From the NCBI GenBank assembly GCA_027943335.1, contig BSBK01007724.1, positions 728,501-792,500 on the forward strand: DNA of 64,000 nucleotides, read 5' to 3'. The notes under the pieces are model-generated. The model saw nothing but the letters and a program-made list of their open reading frames with translations, had not been told where the DNA came from and searched no databases. This document shows positions 35,462 through 48,559 of the stretch, one piece after another. This DNA is from Chamaecyparis obtusa. Taxonomy: Eukaryota; Streptophyta; Pinopsida; Cupressales; Cupressaceae. A program made the translations under genes and the position numbers. Each line of letters opens with the position of its first letter. Position 1 is the stretch's first letter.

Positions 35462-36700
35462 TTATTGCTTGGAATTGCTTACCTGAGACTCAGGATCAGG
35501 TGCAGGTCTATTACCTGCCTCTTCTATTTCCTCAATGTACACAAAAGATTTGTAATCTTCTAGTTCTCTTTTGCTATTAGCCTCATTTCTTTTTGCATAC
35601 TCATCAATTTTTACATTCACACTTTTCACAATTTTGTTAGTGTTAGAGTTCAAACACTTATAAGCTTTACTTTTTGTGGAGTAGCCTAGGAATATGCTTT
35701 CATCACTTTTAGCATCAAACTTTCCATTCCTATTGTCTTTCAATATGTAACACTTGCTTCCAAAGATTCTAAAGTATTTAACACTCGGTGTATGCCCATA
35801 GCATAATTCATAGGGTGTCAGATTTGTACCTTTCTTGATCTGTACACAGTTAAGACTATAAATAGCTGTACTTATAGCTTCTTTCCTATATTTTTGTGCC
35901 ACATTCTTTTCAATCAATAGTGTCCTAGTACAGTCCAAAATAGATCTATTTCTTCTTTCTACTATGCCATTCTGTGGAGGTGTCTTAGGTGCAGACATCT
36001 ATCTTTTGATTCCTCTATCATTGCAAAATAGATTAAATTCATTTGATGTAAATTCTCCACCATGGTCAGATCTAGGATATTTCAGGTTCCTACCTATCTC
36101 CTTCTCAACCTTAGCCAAATACGACTTGAAAAATTGAAAAGCATCAAATTTTTCCTTTAGAAACATTACATGCATCATCCTAGTATGATCATCAACAAAT
36201 AGGATAAAATATCTAGCACCACAGTAACTTTGTACACCCATAGGTCCACAAAGGTCAGTATGAACCAAATCTAAAATGTTTTCAGAAGTAAAGGATTTGC
36301 TCTTGAAACTTGACTTAGTCATTTTTCCTAACTGACATTCTTTGCACATCACATTCTCAGGTTTCTTCAATCTAGGTAGGCCTCTTACTTTCTTCTTCTT
36401 ACTTATCTCTACTAGATTGTCAAATTTAACATTACATAGCCTCTTATGCCATCACCAAATGTCATCAAGTTGTGCAAACATACACATTTCTTCAGATAGG
36501 TCAAGATAGAACAAATTACCTCTAGTCTGCTCACCACTTCCAATCAGTTCACTAGTAGCATCAAATATCTTAGCTTTCTTGTGATGAAATTCCACTCGAT
36601 AACCAGTTTTGTTGAGTTGAGAAACACTTAACAAATTATAATTCAATCCTTCAACCCAATAAGCATTTTCACAAGAGATCTTATCAGTCAATTTAATCAT
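35462..36700 (-). pseudogene. Copia C integrase and pre-integrase region (broken)
   Basis: ENAYWVEGLNYNLLSVSQLN begins the pre-integrase part. The zinc site is WHKRLCNVKFDN (second His is Asn) with CKECQ. The catalytic triad is intact: VHTDLCGPM, RSDHGGEF and NGIVERRNRS. A stop breaks DDIW-WHKR, and a TAG follows DRGIKR at the same codon as in E. The C-terminal FGSKCYILKDNRNGKFD and SIFLGYSTKSKAYK blocks are typical of copia. Confidence 0.87.
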
Positions 36701-36772
36701 TCCTTTTCCTCTAACAGGACATGGTGCATCATTACCAAATGTTACACTTTTACCTTTATAATAATGTAGGGT

Positions 36773-37936
36773 CTAGAACTTACTCTTGTCACCAGTCATG
36801 TGATGTGAACAACCACTATCAATAATCCATTTATCATTCTTGTTGACATAGGAAATCAATGTAGTTTTCTCATCCTCATCAGATTCATCTTTCATTGCAA
36901 CATAAACTACCTCAATTTCAAAATCATCACTATCAGTGTCAGTCTCTTCTTTAGCAATGTAATAGGATTTCTTACCTTTTTCTTTGTAGTCTTTGTACCT
37001 TTGGTAGCCTTTGTCATCTCTTCTATCTTTGTGTCTGCTATTTTTTTCTTCATCTTTATCCTTCCTATTAGGACATCTAGCAGCTATATGACCGACCTTG
37101 TTACATGCAAAACATATAATAGGGAGTTTAGCTTTGTATTTTCCTTTTCCTCTTTTTAGTCTTCTAGCCATAAGAGCTTCTAAATCTTCAAGATCTTCAT
37201 TAGAAGTGTCACTGTCATCTTCACTTTAACTTTTTCTTTCACTGATGCATCTTTATTTTTCCTTCTTAGGCTTGTTCAGGACTAATTGTGACTTGAAAGC
37301 ACATTCAACATTTCCAATACTACCAATAGTGAAATTATCATAATTAGACAACTCAAAAGTTGTCAGCTTGCCAATCAAACATTCCAAAGTAAGCACATTT
37401 GTAGAGTTACATCTAGATTCCTGAATAGATGAGATCTTAATAGCATATATAGGACACAGAGTTCTTAACACTTTTCCAATTATGGTCTCATCATCAATAG
37501 TCCCATTTTCTCCTCTAATAGCATTCACAAGCTCTTTTATTCTACCACAATATTGTGAAATGTTTTCATCTTCATTCATTCTCATTTCATCAAACTTACC
37601 TCTGAGACTCTTGGCTTTAGCTTTCAGTATATATAGATCACCACCATAGATCTTTGCAAGAGTGTACCACATATCCTTAGGAGTTGTGTAGTCCTTAATG
37701 TCCTCAAATTTTGGATAGCTTAGGGCAGATGCAATTTCCAACATTGCTTGATTGTGCTCTTTCTTAGCTCTCATTTCCTTGGCAATCAAAGGTGCAACAA
37801 GTGTGACATATTTATGCTCAATGTAGTACTTTTTAGAATCACCAATACCAACTAGATGTAGCTTCATCAAACTTTGCCATGTAGGGAAGTTTTCCTTATT
37901 CAGCTTCGGTACCTCCTTCTTATACATCTTGATCAT
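36773..37936 (-). pseudogene. Copia C gag and protease (broken)
   Basis: Gag opens at ATG 37936 and runs in one frame to a TAA at 37253 (codon CAA in B). The second frame (36773-37171) has a complete zinc knuckle CFACNKVGHIAARC, a basic and acidic linker, and the protease motif WIIDSGCSHHMTG. Lengths agree with copia gag of the other elements. Confidence 0.87.
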
Positions 37937-37987
37937 TTGCTTCAAGTCCCTTTAAACTTTTGTTTTGTAAACACCAATAAGCAACAC

Positions 37988-38000
37988 AGCTCTGATACCA
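37988..38000 (-). promoter_or_regulatory. Primer-binding site of copia C (tRNA-iMet type)
   Basis: TGGTATCAGAGCT on the minus strand, two bases from LTR3. Confidence 0.85.
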
Positions 38001-38002
38001 AT

Positions 38003-39482
38003 TGTTAATATGATTTAGAACAACAAAGAGGGGGGGTGACTCAGTTGTTCTCAGGTCCTAATGTATAAAATAACTTTTCTTTAAATCAAATCAAGCATCC
38101 AAAACAAACTCGATCATCATTGATTCAATAATAGAAACATATAACTCAACAGTCCACTACCAAGCTATATCTAACTTGTAAAATACAGAAACGTTCAAAC
38201 CCAAAACATTCACACAAGTATTGACACCAGGATTTATAGTGGAAACCCAATATGGGAAAAATCACTTTGTAGCATGCTACTATTATTTTCACTCTTCTGA
38301 AGTGAGCTTGGTTAAAAGCCAACCCTGTCAAAGGTTACAATACACACTGTCAAGTGTGACCCGGTTAAAAGATTTCAATCACCCTGTTAAAAGTGAGCCT
38401 AATCAAAGGACTTACATATACTCCATTAGAATGCAACCTTGTTCAAAGGATTTAAAATATGACTGTTAGGTCAACCTCTGTTAAAAGGATTTTGACTATT
38501 ACAATGGTTAGAAAGTAGTAGTAGTATTGATCTGAAAACATTCAACTCACTTTGCAAATATCAGATCCAATTCCGTACACAAATGTTGGTTTACTGACTT
38601 TGAAACTTTGTCATCTCCATTTCTGATCTACTCGGAACTTTCCTTCAAGCAATCACCACACTTTTCCTTCAGCCTTTTCACTTATACAGTCAATAAAACT
38701 TTACTATTTTTCCAGCATCTACTTCACCCATCCATACACATACCTAATGCTTCCATTCCCTTAATACTTTCCTCTGTTAGGTTAACTTTTCTTTTTCCGC
38801 TTAATCTCCTTCATAGATGTTAGGGTTAGGTCAAATATATTGAATCTACCTGCTTCATGTTTGTTGTCTCCTCTTCTAGAATCATCTCAAATATCATAAA
38901 GATTTACAACAAAACATTTTACAAAGCATTAAATGCTTCCATAGCATCAATAAATAAAGTCAACATGTTTTACATAATCCAAAAATTCAACAATGTCGGC
39001 TCCAAATCTGAATTCACTTCAAATATAAAATTGCTGATGCTCGGTCAATACTATGATCATCCACTCAGTCTCCATGTAAAATGCTCAGTCACTACTAAAA
39101 CTATTTCCTCGGCAAATATTGTCTTTCTCGGCAATTTACTGATACTCGATCGAGACTAGATTTTTGCTCGGCATCCACTAACTCGGTCGACTCTATGATA
39201 ACTTGGCTTAAACATGATTTTTTCATTTTTGCTCAGTTAAGCCTACTAGTTTAGTCTTCAATCTTAATAAGATAAAAAATACATTGTGTCATCATTGTGC
39301 AACATAATCAAGTACACTTTGTAGTATCAAGATAACTCAACCTTTCCTTAGGTGCTATTGTTACCAACCTTTCTTTCCCTTCTCACCATAGATATACTAC
39401 TTTCCTAAGTAGCAACAGTCTTACCAGTTACGGTTTGACATCAATGACAATACAACAATTGTTTTAATTGTAGTTTCCAACA
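38003..39482 (-). repeat. Copia LTR3 (5' LTR of C, outer edge of the array)
   Basis: The LTR is 1480 bp with termini TGTTAATATG and TTTCCAACA (plus strand). To the right the purine tract seen after LTR1 and LTR2 is absent and unrelated AT-rich sequence begins. No target duplication can be matched, because the left end of the array is truncated inside A. Confidence 0.9.
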
Positions 39483-41659
39483 ATAAGAGTATCATGAGTG
39501 AATACAATTTAATCAAAGGCCACACCTATAATTAAGGTCCCATAGAGAATTTTGACAAAGTTGAATTAGCAGATGACTCATATTTTAAATTAATTATTAA
39601 TCAAATACACATTGAATTCCTATAATGCATAATAGAATGAGATACACCAAACTAAGTACTAGGATAACATGGAATTGGAAACCCTAGTAAAGATGTACAA
39701 TTCATGACTCTAAATGTACATAATTTTTGTCAAGTTTCTCTAATCAATCATACATAACATTTATATTAGTCACACTTCAATTCTTTTAATGCTTGGTTTT
39801 TTTTCTCGTTCCTTCATGATTTATAGGTATTGATTCAAAAAACATATAAATTAATCTTATATTACATCACCTAGTTTGTTTCAAAGTCATATATAGTTTT
39901 CATAGCTTGAAGCTTTCATTTGATAATAGACAATCCTTATGAAAACCTATTGATTATAGGGGACAAAAGGACATGGAAATCACACACACTCTTTAATGGC
40001 TCATATTTTTCAATTTTAGATGTATGTTATTTTTATATAATGACTAACATATTTTCTGCTTTGGCATGCTTGCTCATAGATTTGTGAGCACACCAAAGAG
40101 GGGATTAAATGCAAAGGAAAAAAAAATACATAATCACTCTTTCACCTCTATGATTTACAACACTTTGTCATATGAATATATTTAATGTATTATTCTAGCA
40201 CTCATCTTGTCTCTTTTAGTTCATTAACTAACTTTAATCTTGAACCTTGCACTCTATTATGTATATCTTTAACTATAACCCAATAATATTCTTGTTCCAA
40301 GGATTGTATCCTTCATGGGTAGGACTGCATCGATCATGTCTCTTAAACTAGATTGCAAGTATGATCAAATCCCTTATTTTCAAAACTTAAAAATAAAATA
40401 AAATTGAGAGATATGACCATTATCCATTAGCATTTATTCTTAATCATTCAAATTATATGTACAAGATTCTAGATTTAAGACACTTTCAACTCAATTAAAA
40501 GCATCCTACTTTCATAGTTTGAATTACACATGTAAATTGGAGTCAATTTTAGTTTTTATCAAGAACAATTAGATTTGTCAAATACTCATTATTTTTCTAT
40601 GTTAATACTGTTAAATGAACCTTTTCGTCTAATTGTTAGTAGTGAAATAGATTTCTCTTTCCTCTATAAATAAATAGCTCCTGAAAGTTCTTTTTAGCAC
40701 CACCCTTTGTTAGAGTCTAGTACATTTGGTGTAAGTCAATTTTGCATGCACCAAATCACAAAAATCCATAATAGACTAGATCACATCAATGAAAAACATT
40801 CAATTAATATATCACAAGTGTGAACTAGTCCTTAGTTTCTAAAAATTATCTCTTGAATCTCTTATCATTAATCCAAACCAATATTTCAATTTTAAGATCT
40901 TAGTAATCAATTATGATTTACTATAAACTAAACCAACCTTAATTCTTTTCACTTTCATTTCTCACTTCTATCCATTTTTTTATAATATCATGAATCTCAA
41001 TTCAAAAACCAAATTATGTCCAACTCCAATTATTACCTATCATCCATCTAAACTTACTAAATCAATCATAAAATATACTTTATTTTCCTTGTAAGAAATT
41101 GAAAATTAATTATTCAAGCTCACAGGACCAATTATATATTAAACTTAAGAAAATTTGAATCACTCATAAGAAAGTATGGTCATTCCCCTCTATCTATATA
41201 TTCTTTACAAACCATTAGAAACATTGAAATCAAAGATATCTATATGAATATGCACGTGGGTAGCGTGGACATTTCCCTCTATAGACACCTTAGAAACCAT
41301 TACAAAGACTAAAATAAAACAAATTTATATAGAAAGAAAGATGAATATGCATGAGGGTAGAATGATTAGGAAAATCTGGGAGCATGCAGACGTGTCTATA
41401 TTGGGCGTAATGATGTCTGATTTAATAGTAAAATTATCATCATAGTTTTGCCTTGTCCCCTTTGTCTTACCTGAACTATCACTCGCCAAATCATAAAAAA
41501 CACAAATAACAATGAAAAAAAAATGCAACAGGTCTGTATCAAGCACAAGAACTTTTGTCAAAAGACCCAAAAGACGATATGAATGAGTAAACGGTCAAAT
41601 ATTGGGAACTGATAAGATGGACTAAGTCAGTCTCAGAATGATAATCATTACTACCTCAT
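39483..41659. other. AT-rich stretch without recognisable genes
   Basis: About 2.2 kb of AT-rich sequence. The frames on both strands are short, and none shows a motif I recognise. No LTR ends or primer sites were seen. Confidence 0.5.
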
Positions 41660-42100
41660 ACACAATACAGTGACTGATAAACATATCCAATATAAAATAT
41701 AATACAGAGAGAGAAATCCAATATACAATACAATATAAAGACACAGACCTAATGCACAGTACAATACAAAGACAAATTCAATAAAAATATAATATAAAGA
41801 GATGATCCAATACAAAATACAATATAAAGATAGAGCTCAATACAAAATATGATAGACCCACTACACATACAATATAAAGACAGAGACCCAAAACAGAAAC
41901 CCAATACAAAATATAATACAAAAAAACAGACCCAATACAAAATACAATACAAAAACAGAGACCCAACACAAAAAATACAACAACACAGGCCCAATACAAA
42001 TACAAATAAAATACAATACAAACAATACAAAGACACAAACCCAGTATAAAATATAAGAGTACAAACTCAATACACAATACATTACAATGACATAGACTCA
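41660..42100. repeat. Degenerate A-rich minisatellite
   Basis: Units of about 20-36 bp built on ACCCAATACAAAATACAAT and AAAGACAGAGACCC repeat at least a dozen times with much variation. The long minus-strand frames here (for example 41749-42036, rich in Cys, Tyr, Leu and Phe) are translations of the repeat and are not genes. Confidence 0.75.
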
Positions 42101-44384
42101 ATAGTGTTTTACAGTCTGTTATGTTATTGTTTCATAAAGTTATTATGATTAATGGGTCCAGCTATTTTATAGAAATCCCATATTTGTCTCCGTGATCTCT
42201 TCCCAATTGACAGATACCAGAGCCTCTATACTTGTTTTATATCAACTTCCAGAATACTACCCTCTTATAAAAAAAATATAAGCATTCTTCATATGAAAAG
42301 ACAATAGAGTTTGCTTTTATATTGCATAGAAAAAACTGAGATCCCCACATTGGTAGCAACTTATGAGCATATCTTTTATCTTTTTGCTGTGAATGATTAA
42401 TGGGGGGAGAAATTTGCCTTTGAATGGGCCCCTTGATTGAGCTTTCTGATTTAAGCTTATCATTATTGTGACTGAAGCTGATTATGAGAAAGCAGTATTT
42501 GGAAAGAAAAAGAAAAAGGTGGTTATTATTATTATTATTATTCAATTTAGATCCATCACAAATTTCTGAATGGAGGGCAGGGAAAAATGGAGGGACGGAG
42601 GATAATGAATTGTACAAGTTGAAAGAAAGGATCTTTCTCATGTTTGTGATTAGTGTAACTGTTTCCTTTTGTATTTGCTTTGATTGCATGTCACTCAAAG
42701 GGAGTGAGGACTTTCACCATTTCTTTATTGAAATGTGGGTCTAAAAAGGAATACTCCTTAAATGTGAATCATTTTTAGTGCATATAATGATAAGGATTAA
42801 TCATATTCATGTGATGAAATCTTTATATTAACAATTTATTTTCATTTAGATTTATAAAGTTAAAAAATAGTCTTTTATTAATTATTGTATTTAAAAGTTT
42901 AAAGGATCTAGATTAGTACTTTAAAATATTAATTAAGAGTAAATGTTTGGATGTCAATGGATAGGTACTATTATAATTTACTTTTTAAAATACAGATTTA
43001 AAATAATTGTTGTTTAAATATGTATTAATTTTAATTTATATTATAATAAAAATACGTGTTTAGAAAGAAATAATTTCTAATATACATTATTTCCCTTTAT
43101 ATAATGATATAAATTAATCATGTGTCTTTTGTATGTTGTATGAGAAGAATTTTTATTTTTATTACATATAAATTTTTAAAGATTTTAGAATATTTTTTTG
43201 TAATTTTAATTTATTAAGAACAAATATCTAGGGAAAAAATTCATCTATCACCTTTTTAATGTGGATCTAGAAAGATTTATATCTTGATTATGCATTATAT
43301 TAGATCAACAAATGATAATAACTAATCATATGTACTTTAGCATGCTACGGGTGAGGACAACTCCAGATTAGACATCAACATTTTATTTTTTACTCTTTTA
43401 ATACTAATTTTCATCTTCTTTAACTATTTCATTGAATATTTCCAATGTCTTTTATTACTTATATATAATCTCAATTAATGAAGTGCAAGTAATTTGAATG
43501 ATTAAAGTGTTATGGTTATATAATGATAATAAAAAAATTTCTTATCATAATTTTTAATGCAAGGTCCAAAAATATAACATAAATACACATGTCATTTCTA
43601 GTCTATAAAATAATTAGAACTTTTTTTTGTAACTTGTATATGTCAAGAACATTTCTAAATTAAGCATTCATCTCTATGTAAAAGCCAACTTTTAATTTTA
43701 ATAATTATTTTATAAAATTAATACTTATCATAAATACACAAGATTAAGAGCAACAATTACAATCTTCTAAGTAAAAACAACAATATGAAAGTAGTTAACA
43801 CTATGCAAGAGGATACAACTTCTATTCTAAAAATAGATATACAAGAAGTTAAAAATAACTTAAATAGTACAAAGAGTATTAAAATAATGTTAGAGTCATG
43901 TGCTTTTTTGGCCCCAATTCTAGAAATAGTATAGGATGCTTTGTTTTCTAACAAATGCTTGTTTTTTTCTTTACAAGTAGTGGAAGTAGCTCTGGTGCTT
44001 AACTCTAATCTTTACACAATTCATATATTATTTGTGGCTATTTGAAAATTTTAGTACCAATCATTTGTTAGACTCTTAGTTTGTGGTAGGATTGTCTTCC
44101 TTATATTGGTGTTGCTTTTATTTAATATGATGTAGCTAAGATTGGATTCTTTATTTCTATTTCTATCTTTCTATTGCAAGATTAAAAAGCCTTTTCAAAA
44201 GTCTTTTTCCTTATATTTAATAAAATGTATTTCAATTAAAATTACATGTTTGATAAACTAGTTCAAATAATATCAATTAATTTAAATTAAATATTTAAAC
44301 TATTTAAAATGTCTATTATTGAAAGTTTAATATGAGGTATATGAAAATGTCTTCATTTTTTACATTAATAATTTTAAAATATTT
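42101..44384. other. AT-rich stretch, no supported gene; (TTA)n at 42523-42542
   Basis: Frames at 42237-42698 (minus) and 42484-42744 (plus) overlap each other, cross a TTA microsatellite and show no domain. The rest is AT-rich with long A and T runs. It ends at the target site of copia E (TATTT, 44385-44389). Confidence 0.5.
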
Positions 44385-44389
44385 TATTT
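44385..44389. repeat. Target-site duplication of copia E, left copy
   Basis: TATTT directly before the LTR start; the same TATTT follows the 3' LTR at 62440-62444. Five bases is the usual copia duplication length. Confidence 0.85.
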
Positions 44390-45889
44390 TGATAGATTGA
44401 TAATCTACAACTGATTGAATACATTGATGTAATGAATGGACAAGTGAAAGATAGTGATTAGAGACCATCGAGCAACTAAAGTGATATGTAAGGCAATTAA
44501 ATCAGTCAATATTTCGTCATTGAAGTCAACTAGTCTTGACTGTACTTATCATGATAGTTAAAACATATGAAGAAGAAAAATGATAAAAAAATGAGATATC
44601 TACATGAAGATGAGATGGATATGAAAGATATGGCTAATGTATACATTGGGTAACTTATTGATGAGTCTATGACATTATATTGTTGATTTGATTATATTAC
44701 ATGAATTTGTTATGTATTGAAGATCAGAAATGAGAAGAATCGATCTGGTGAAGTGTATACCAAGTACAATATTAACCAAGTTAGTATTCACCCACACATT
44801 CTGGTATTGACTGAGTGAATGAAATAATAAAGTTTATAATAGCTGACTGAATTGATGAGCTAGAAGATTGTTTATGATTCCGAGGTAGATGATGGAGTTT
44901 GTTATGATGATCTAACGGCTGAAAAAATTCAAGATTGATCGAATGAGATGGATGAAACATGTTATTGACACAACTATCGAGGAATCTTGAAGCGACAAAA
45001 GGAACGATGGAGATTAATTGGAAAAATCTAATGGATGAGAAAAAAATAGTTTATGACATCTATTTAAAGAGACATGAGATTCATTATTGAGTCTAGGATA
45101 ATTGACTCTGCAGGAAAATTCATCTAAAAGGATTATTTTCATGCACTGCTTATCAACATGGTTACAGATAGAACTGAGAAGAACTGTAGGCATTACCGAG
45201 TGATAAAGAATTATTCACCGAGTGGAATAAGTTGATTGAAATTGGAGGATATGAAGGATTGAATTGCATATTGATCAGAGGAGGTATTTTGAGCTTAACA
45301 TAGATATGAAAATCTAGAAATCTTAGTTGTATTTAAATCAGATAATTACTGTATCAGTTTAACCATTATTACAACAAAATCTCTTAATCGAGTGGACTTT
45401 ATAGTCTTATTTGTATATCAATATGACGTTTAATGAATTTTGTTGATTTTCTTGTTGACCACATAGTGAATGTTGGTCAAGGGTGAACTATTAGTGATAA
45501 ATCCTCTAACTAGGTCATACCTCACAGTGTGTTTTGTAACCTTTAATAGGGTTGGCTCCTAACCAAGTTCACTTTAGAAGAGTGAATTATTTTGGGTTAC
45601 CGGTCCCAGTTGGTTTTTCCCCTAACAGGGTTTCCACGTTAAAATATTTTTGTTATGTGTATTTGATGTGATTGGATTGTTACATTTTACTTTACACATT
45701 TCATAATTAGTCTAATCGATAAACACAATATTATTTATGCCAACAATCGTTAAATGAAGAGAAAGTTATTGTTGATAGCTTACCGAGTTGATAAATTGAT
45801 TGAAATTTTTTTATATGTACATCTGGGAGTTTTGGGACTGTAGGATAATTGGTATTAACTAATTCACCCCCACTCTCAGCTATCTAACA
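44390..45889 (+). repeat. 5' LTR of copia E
   Basis: The LTR is 1500 bp, from TGATAGATTGATAATC to CTATCTAACA. It contains ACCGAG motifs at 45195, 45217 and 45782. Near its end it has ATTCACCCCCACTCTCAG, the same pyrimidine-run feature found before the primer site in the other copia elements. Confidence 0.9.
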
Positions 45890-45891
45890 AT

Positions 45892-45903
45892 TGGTATTAG
45901 AGC
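45892..45903 (+). promoter_or_regulatory. Primer-binding site of copia E (one mismatch)
   Basis: TGGTATTAGAGC, two bases after the LTR. It differs from the tRNA-iMet site (TGGTATCAGAGC) by one C-to-T change. Confidence 0.8.
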
Positions 45904-45955
45904 ATATTAGTTGCTTGGAAGGAAATTTTAAAGGACTTGAGATAAAGATCACAAG

Positions 45956-47201
45956 ATGTATAAGAGAGAGGTGCCAAAGCTGAGTAAAGAAAAATTCTCT
46001 ACATGGAAAAGAAGAATGAGGTTGCACTTATCTAGAATTGGAGAATCTATAGTATTTACCTAGACAATGGCTACATAAAACCAAATATTGGACCTTTGAC
46101 TATTGATTAGTTGAGAGATAGACATGAACATAATATGGAAATGATAGAGATTGATGTTGCTTTATCAAATACTAAATTTGAAGATATCAAGACATGCACT
46201 ACAATTGAAACAATGTGGGACAAATTTACAGTAGTTCACGGAGGAGATGTGAATATGATGAGAGAAAGAGCTAAGAGTCAAGTATAGGAAAATTTGATGA
46301 TATGAAGATAAAAGAAGGAGAAAATTTTTCACAGTATAGTAACATAATTAAAGAGATTGTCAATGCTATTCGAGGAGAAGGAGGCGTTATTGATGAAGAC
46401 ACTGTTGTGAGTAAAATTCTTAGAACATTGTTTCTTGTCTATGTTATTAGAATCTCTACAATCGATGAAATGAGATATGCACTGGGTAATGTTCTTACAC
46501 TTGATAGCCTAGTCGGTAAACTTACTACTTTTGAGCTGAATAACTATGATAACGGTATTGTTTCGACTGTTGAATCTACATTTATGTCATCCTTGAAAAT
46601 TGGTAAATCTAGCAATAAACATATAATAAGAAATGAAAGTGATAGTGAAAGTGATGAAGATAAACTTGATGAGCTTGAAGCATTAATAGCTAGGAGACTG
46701 CAAAAAGGTAAGGGAAGATACAAAGGGAAATTACATTTTGTATGTTTTAACTATAAAGAGATTGGCCACATTGCAGCTAGGTGTCCTAACCAAAAAGATG
46801 ATGATAAAGACAAAGAACCATTAGGTGATAGAAATTTTGGCATAAGAGATAACCGAGATCACAGAGGTAATCGATGGTATGATAGAAGAGGCAATCGAGA
46901 CTACAAAGACAAAGGCAAGAAGGCTTGTTATCTTGTTGAAGATGATGATGACACCGACACCGACACTGATGAAGACATTGAAGTGGTATTTGTAGCTTTG
47001 AAAGAAGATTCTGAAGAAGAAGAAAGGTATGTAGAAACAACACTTATTTCTAAAGTTAGAAAGAATGATATATGGATTATTGATAGTGGCTGTACACATC
47101 ATATGAATAGTGATGAAGACAAATTTGAATACCTTGACCATTATAATGGAGGATTTGTTAAAATGCGAAATGATTCACCTTGTCTAGTAAAAGGAAAATG
47201 A
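45956..47201 (+). pseudogene. Copia E gag and protease (broken)
   Basis: The start (MYKREVPKLSKEKF) matches the array elements. Early stops precede a 299-codon frame from 46302. It shows the gag core (NFSQYSNIIKEIVNAIRGEG, VSKILRTL), a zinc knuckle CFNYKEIGHIAARC in which the second Cys became Tyr, an Arg/Asp-rich stretch, an acidic run, and the protease motif WIIDSGCTHHMN. Confidence 0.85.
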
Positions 47202-47246
47202 TCTATCTGGTTGAACAATAATATTAGATGTTAGAATGCATATTGG

Positions 47247-48400
47247 GTGAAAGGACTTAATTATAACTTGTTGAGTTTAGCACAGCTGAATAAATCAAGT
47301 CACCGAGTTGCATTTGAAAGTAGAAAGGTGAAAATCTATGATGAGACTAGAAAGTTGGTCGGTACTAGCGAACAATCTAAAAGTAATCTATTTTATCTTG
47401 ACAATGCTAAAACTTCTTTTTTGTTGTCTAGAAATGAATATGTGTGGTTAAGGAACAAAAGGTTATGTCATGTGAATTTTGACAATATGGTTAAGATCAC
47501 TAAGAAAGGAAAAGTTAGAGGCTTACCGAACTTATCTAGAAACCTAACCATGTCATGTGTAAACAATGTCAAATGGGAAAGTTGTCAAAATATAGTTTCA
47601 AGAGCAAGACCTATTCATCTAAAGCTATTTTGGTGTTGGTTCACACTAACTTATGTGGTCCTATGAGAAATCAGAGTTATTATGGTGATAGATAATTTAT
47701 TTTATTTGTTGATGACTACTCTAGGATGATGGCAGTTATGTTTTTGAGAGAGAAATATGAAGCCTTCAAGATGTTTAAATGGTATAAAGCTAAAGTAGAA
47801 AAGGAAAGTGCAAAATAGTTAAAATTCTTAAGACTTGATAGAAGAGGTGAATTTATTTCTGATGAATTCACTACCTTTTGCAATGAGCATGGAATTAAAA
47901 GATAGGTCTCTACACTGAGAAGATGACAACATAATGGAATTGCTGAAAGGAGGAATAGATCCGCAGTTGATTGTGCTAGAACACCAATGATTGAAAAATA
48001 TGTTGCACAAATGTACTGGAGAGAAGTTGTTCGGACTACTATATACACATTGAACCAAGTAAAAATGAAGAAAGATTCAAACAAGACACCTTATGAGTTA
48101 TGGTATGGGTAGACACCGAATGTAACTTATTTTAAAATATTTGGAAGTAGATGTAACATTCTGAAAGATGATAAAAATGGAAAATTTGATTCTAAAGGTG
48201 ATGAAGGAATATTATTAGGATACTCTACGAAGTGCAAAGCTTATAAATATTTGAATAAGGTTTCTAACAAAATGATTGAATGTGAAAATGTGAGAGTTGA
48301 TGAATTTGTTGAGAAAAATGATGAAGAAAGTAAAAAGGAACTAGAAGAATATGATATATATAAATTCATTGAGCTACATGACATTCAACCTAAGCAATAG
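47247..48400 (+). pseudogene. Copia E integrase and pre-integrase region (broken)
   Basis: It begins KGLNYNLLSLAQLN. The zinc site is WLRNKRLCHVNFDN, with the first His lost. The first catalytic Asp is Asn (VHTNLCGPM-like reading near 47640); the second remains in RLDRRGEFIS, and the Glu in NGIAERRNRS. Frameshifts and stops (including a TAG after GIKR) divide it. The FGSRCNIL and GILLGYSTKCKAY blocks close the domain. Confidence 0.83.
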
Positions 48401-48559
48401 ATTGAAGATACCAAGCATCAGGATAAAGAAACTAAGCATCAGCCTATATACATCAAGAATCAAGAAATTATTGTCGAGGAAGAACTTGATCCTACACTGA
48501 CTAATGACGAAAGAAGAGAAGTGTTAGCAAATTTTTTGAGAAGACACCATCCATAGAAT

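Larger units (their letters stand above)
31668..39482 (-). mobile_element. Copia element C, complete but decayed
   Basis: LTR3 is its 5' LTR and LTR2 its 3' LTR; the internal region is 33148-38002 (4855 bp). It is the most complete member of the array, with gag, protease, integrase, RT and RNase H all recognisable over their full length. To its right, at 39483, non-element sequence starts, so this is the outer end of the array. Confidence 0.9.

Noticed and set aside
41749..42101. Overlapping Cys/Tyr/Leu-rich minus-strand frames that resemble a membrane protein
   Set aside because: They translate a degenerate A-rich minisatellite; the periodic residues follow the repeat unit, and several frames are open at once.
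42237..42698. 153-codon minus-strand frame
   Set aside because: It crosses a TTA microsatellite that gives an Asn run, overlaps a plus-strand frame, and has no recognisable domain.
46786..47141. Antisense frames of 85 and 106 codons inside copia E gag
   Set aside because: They overlap a clear gag-protease reading on the other strand and result from its biased codons.
47716..48084. 122-codon antisense frame in copia E integrase
   Set aside because: The plus-strand integrase motifs (RGEFIS, NGIAERRNRS) explain the conservation.
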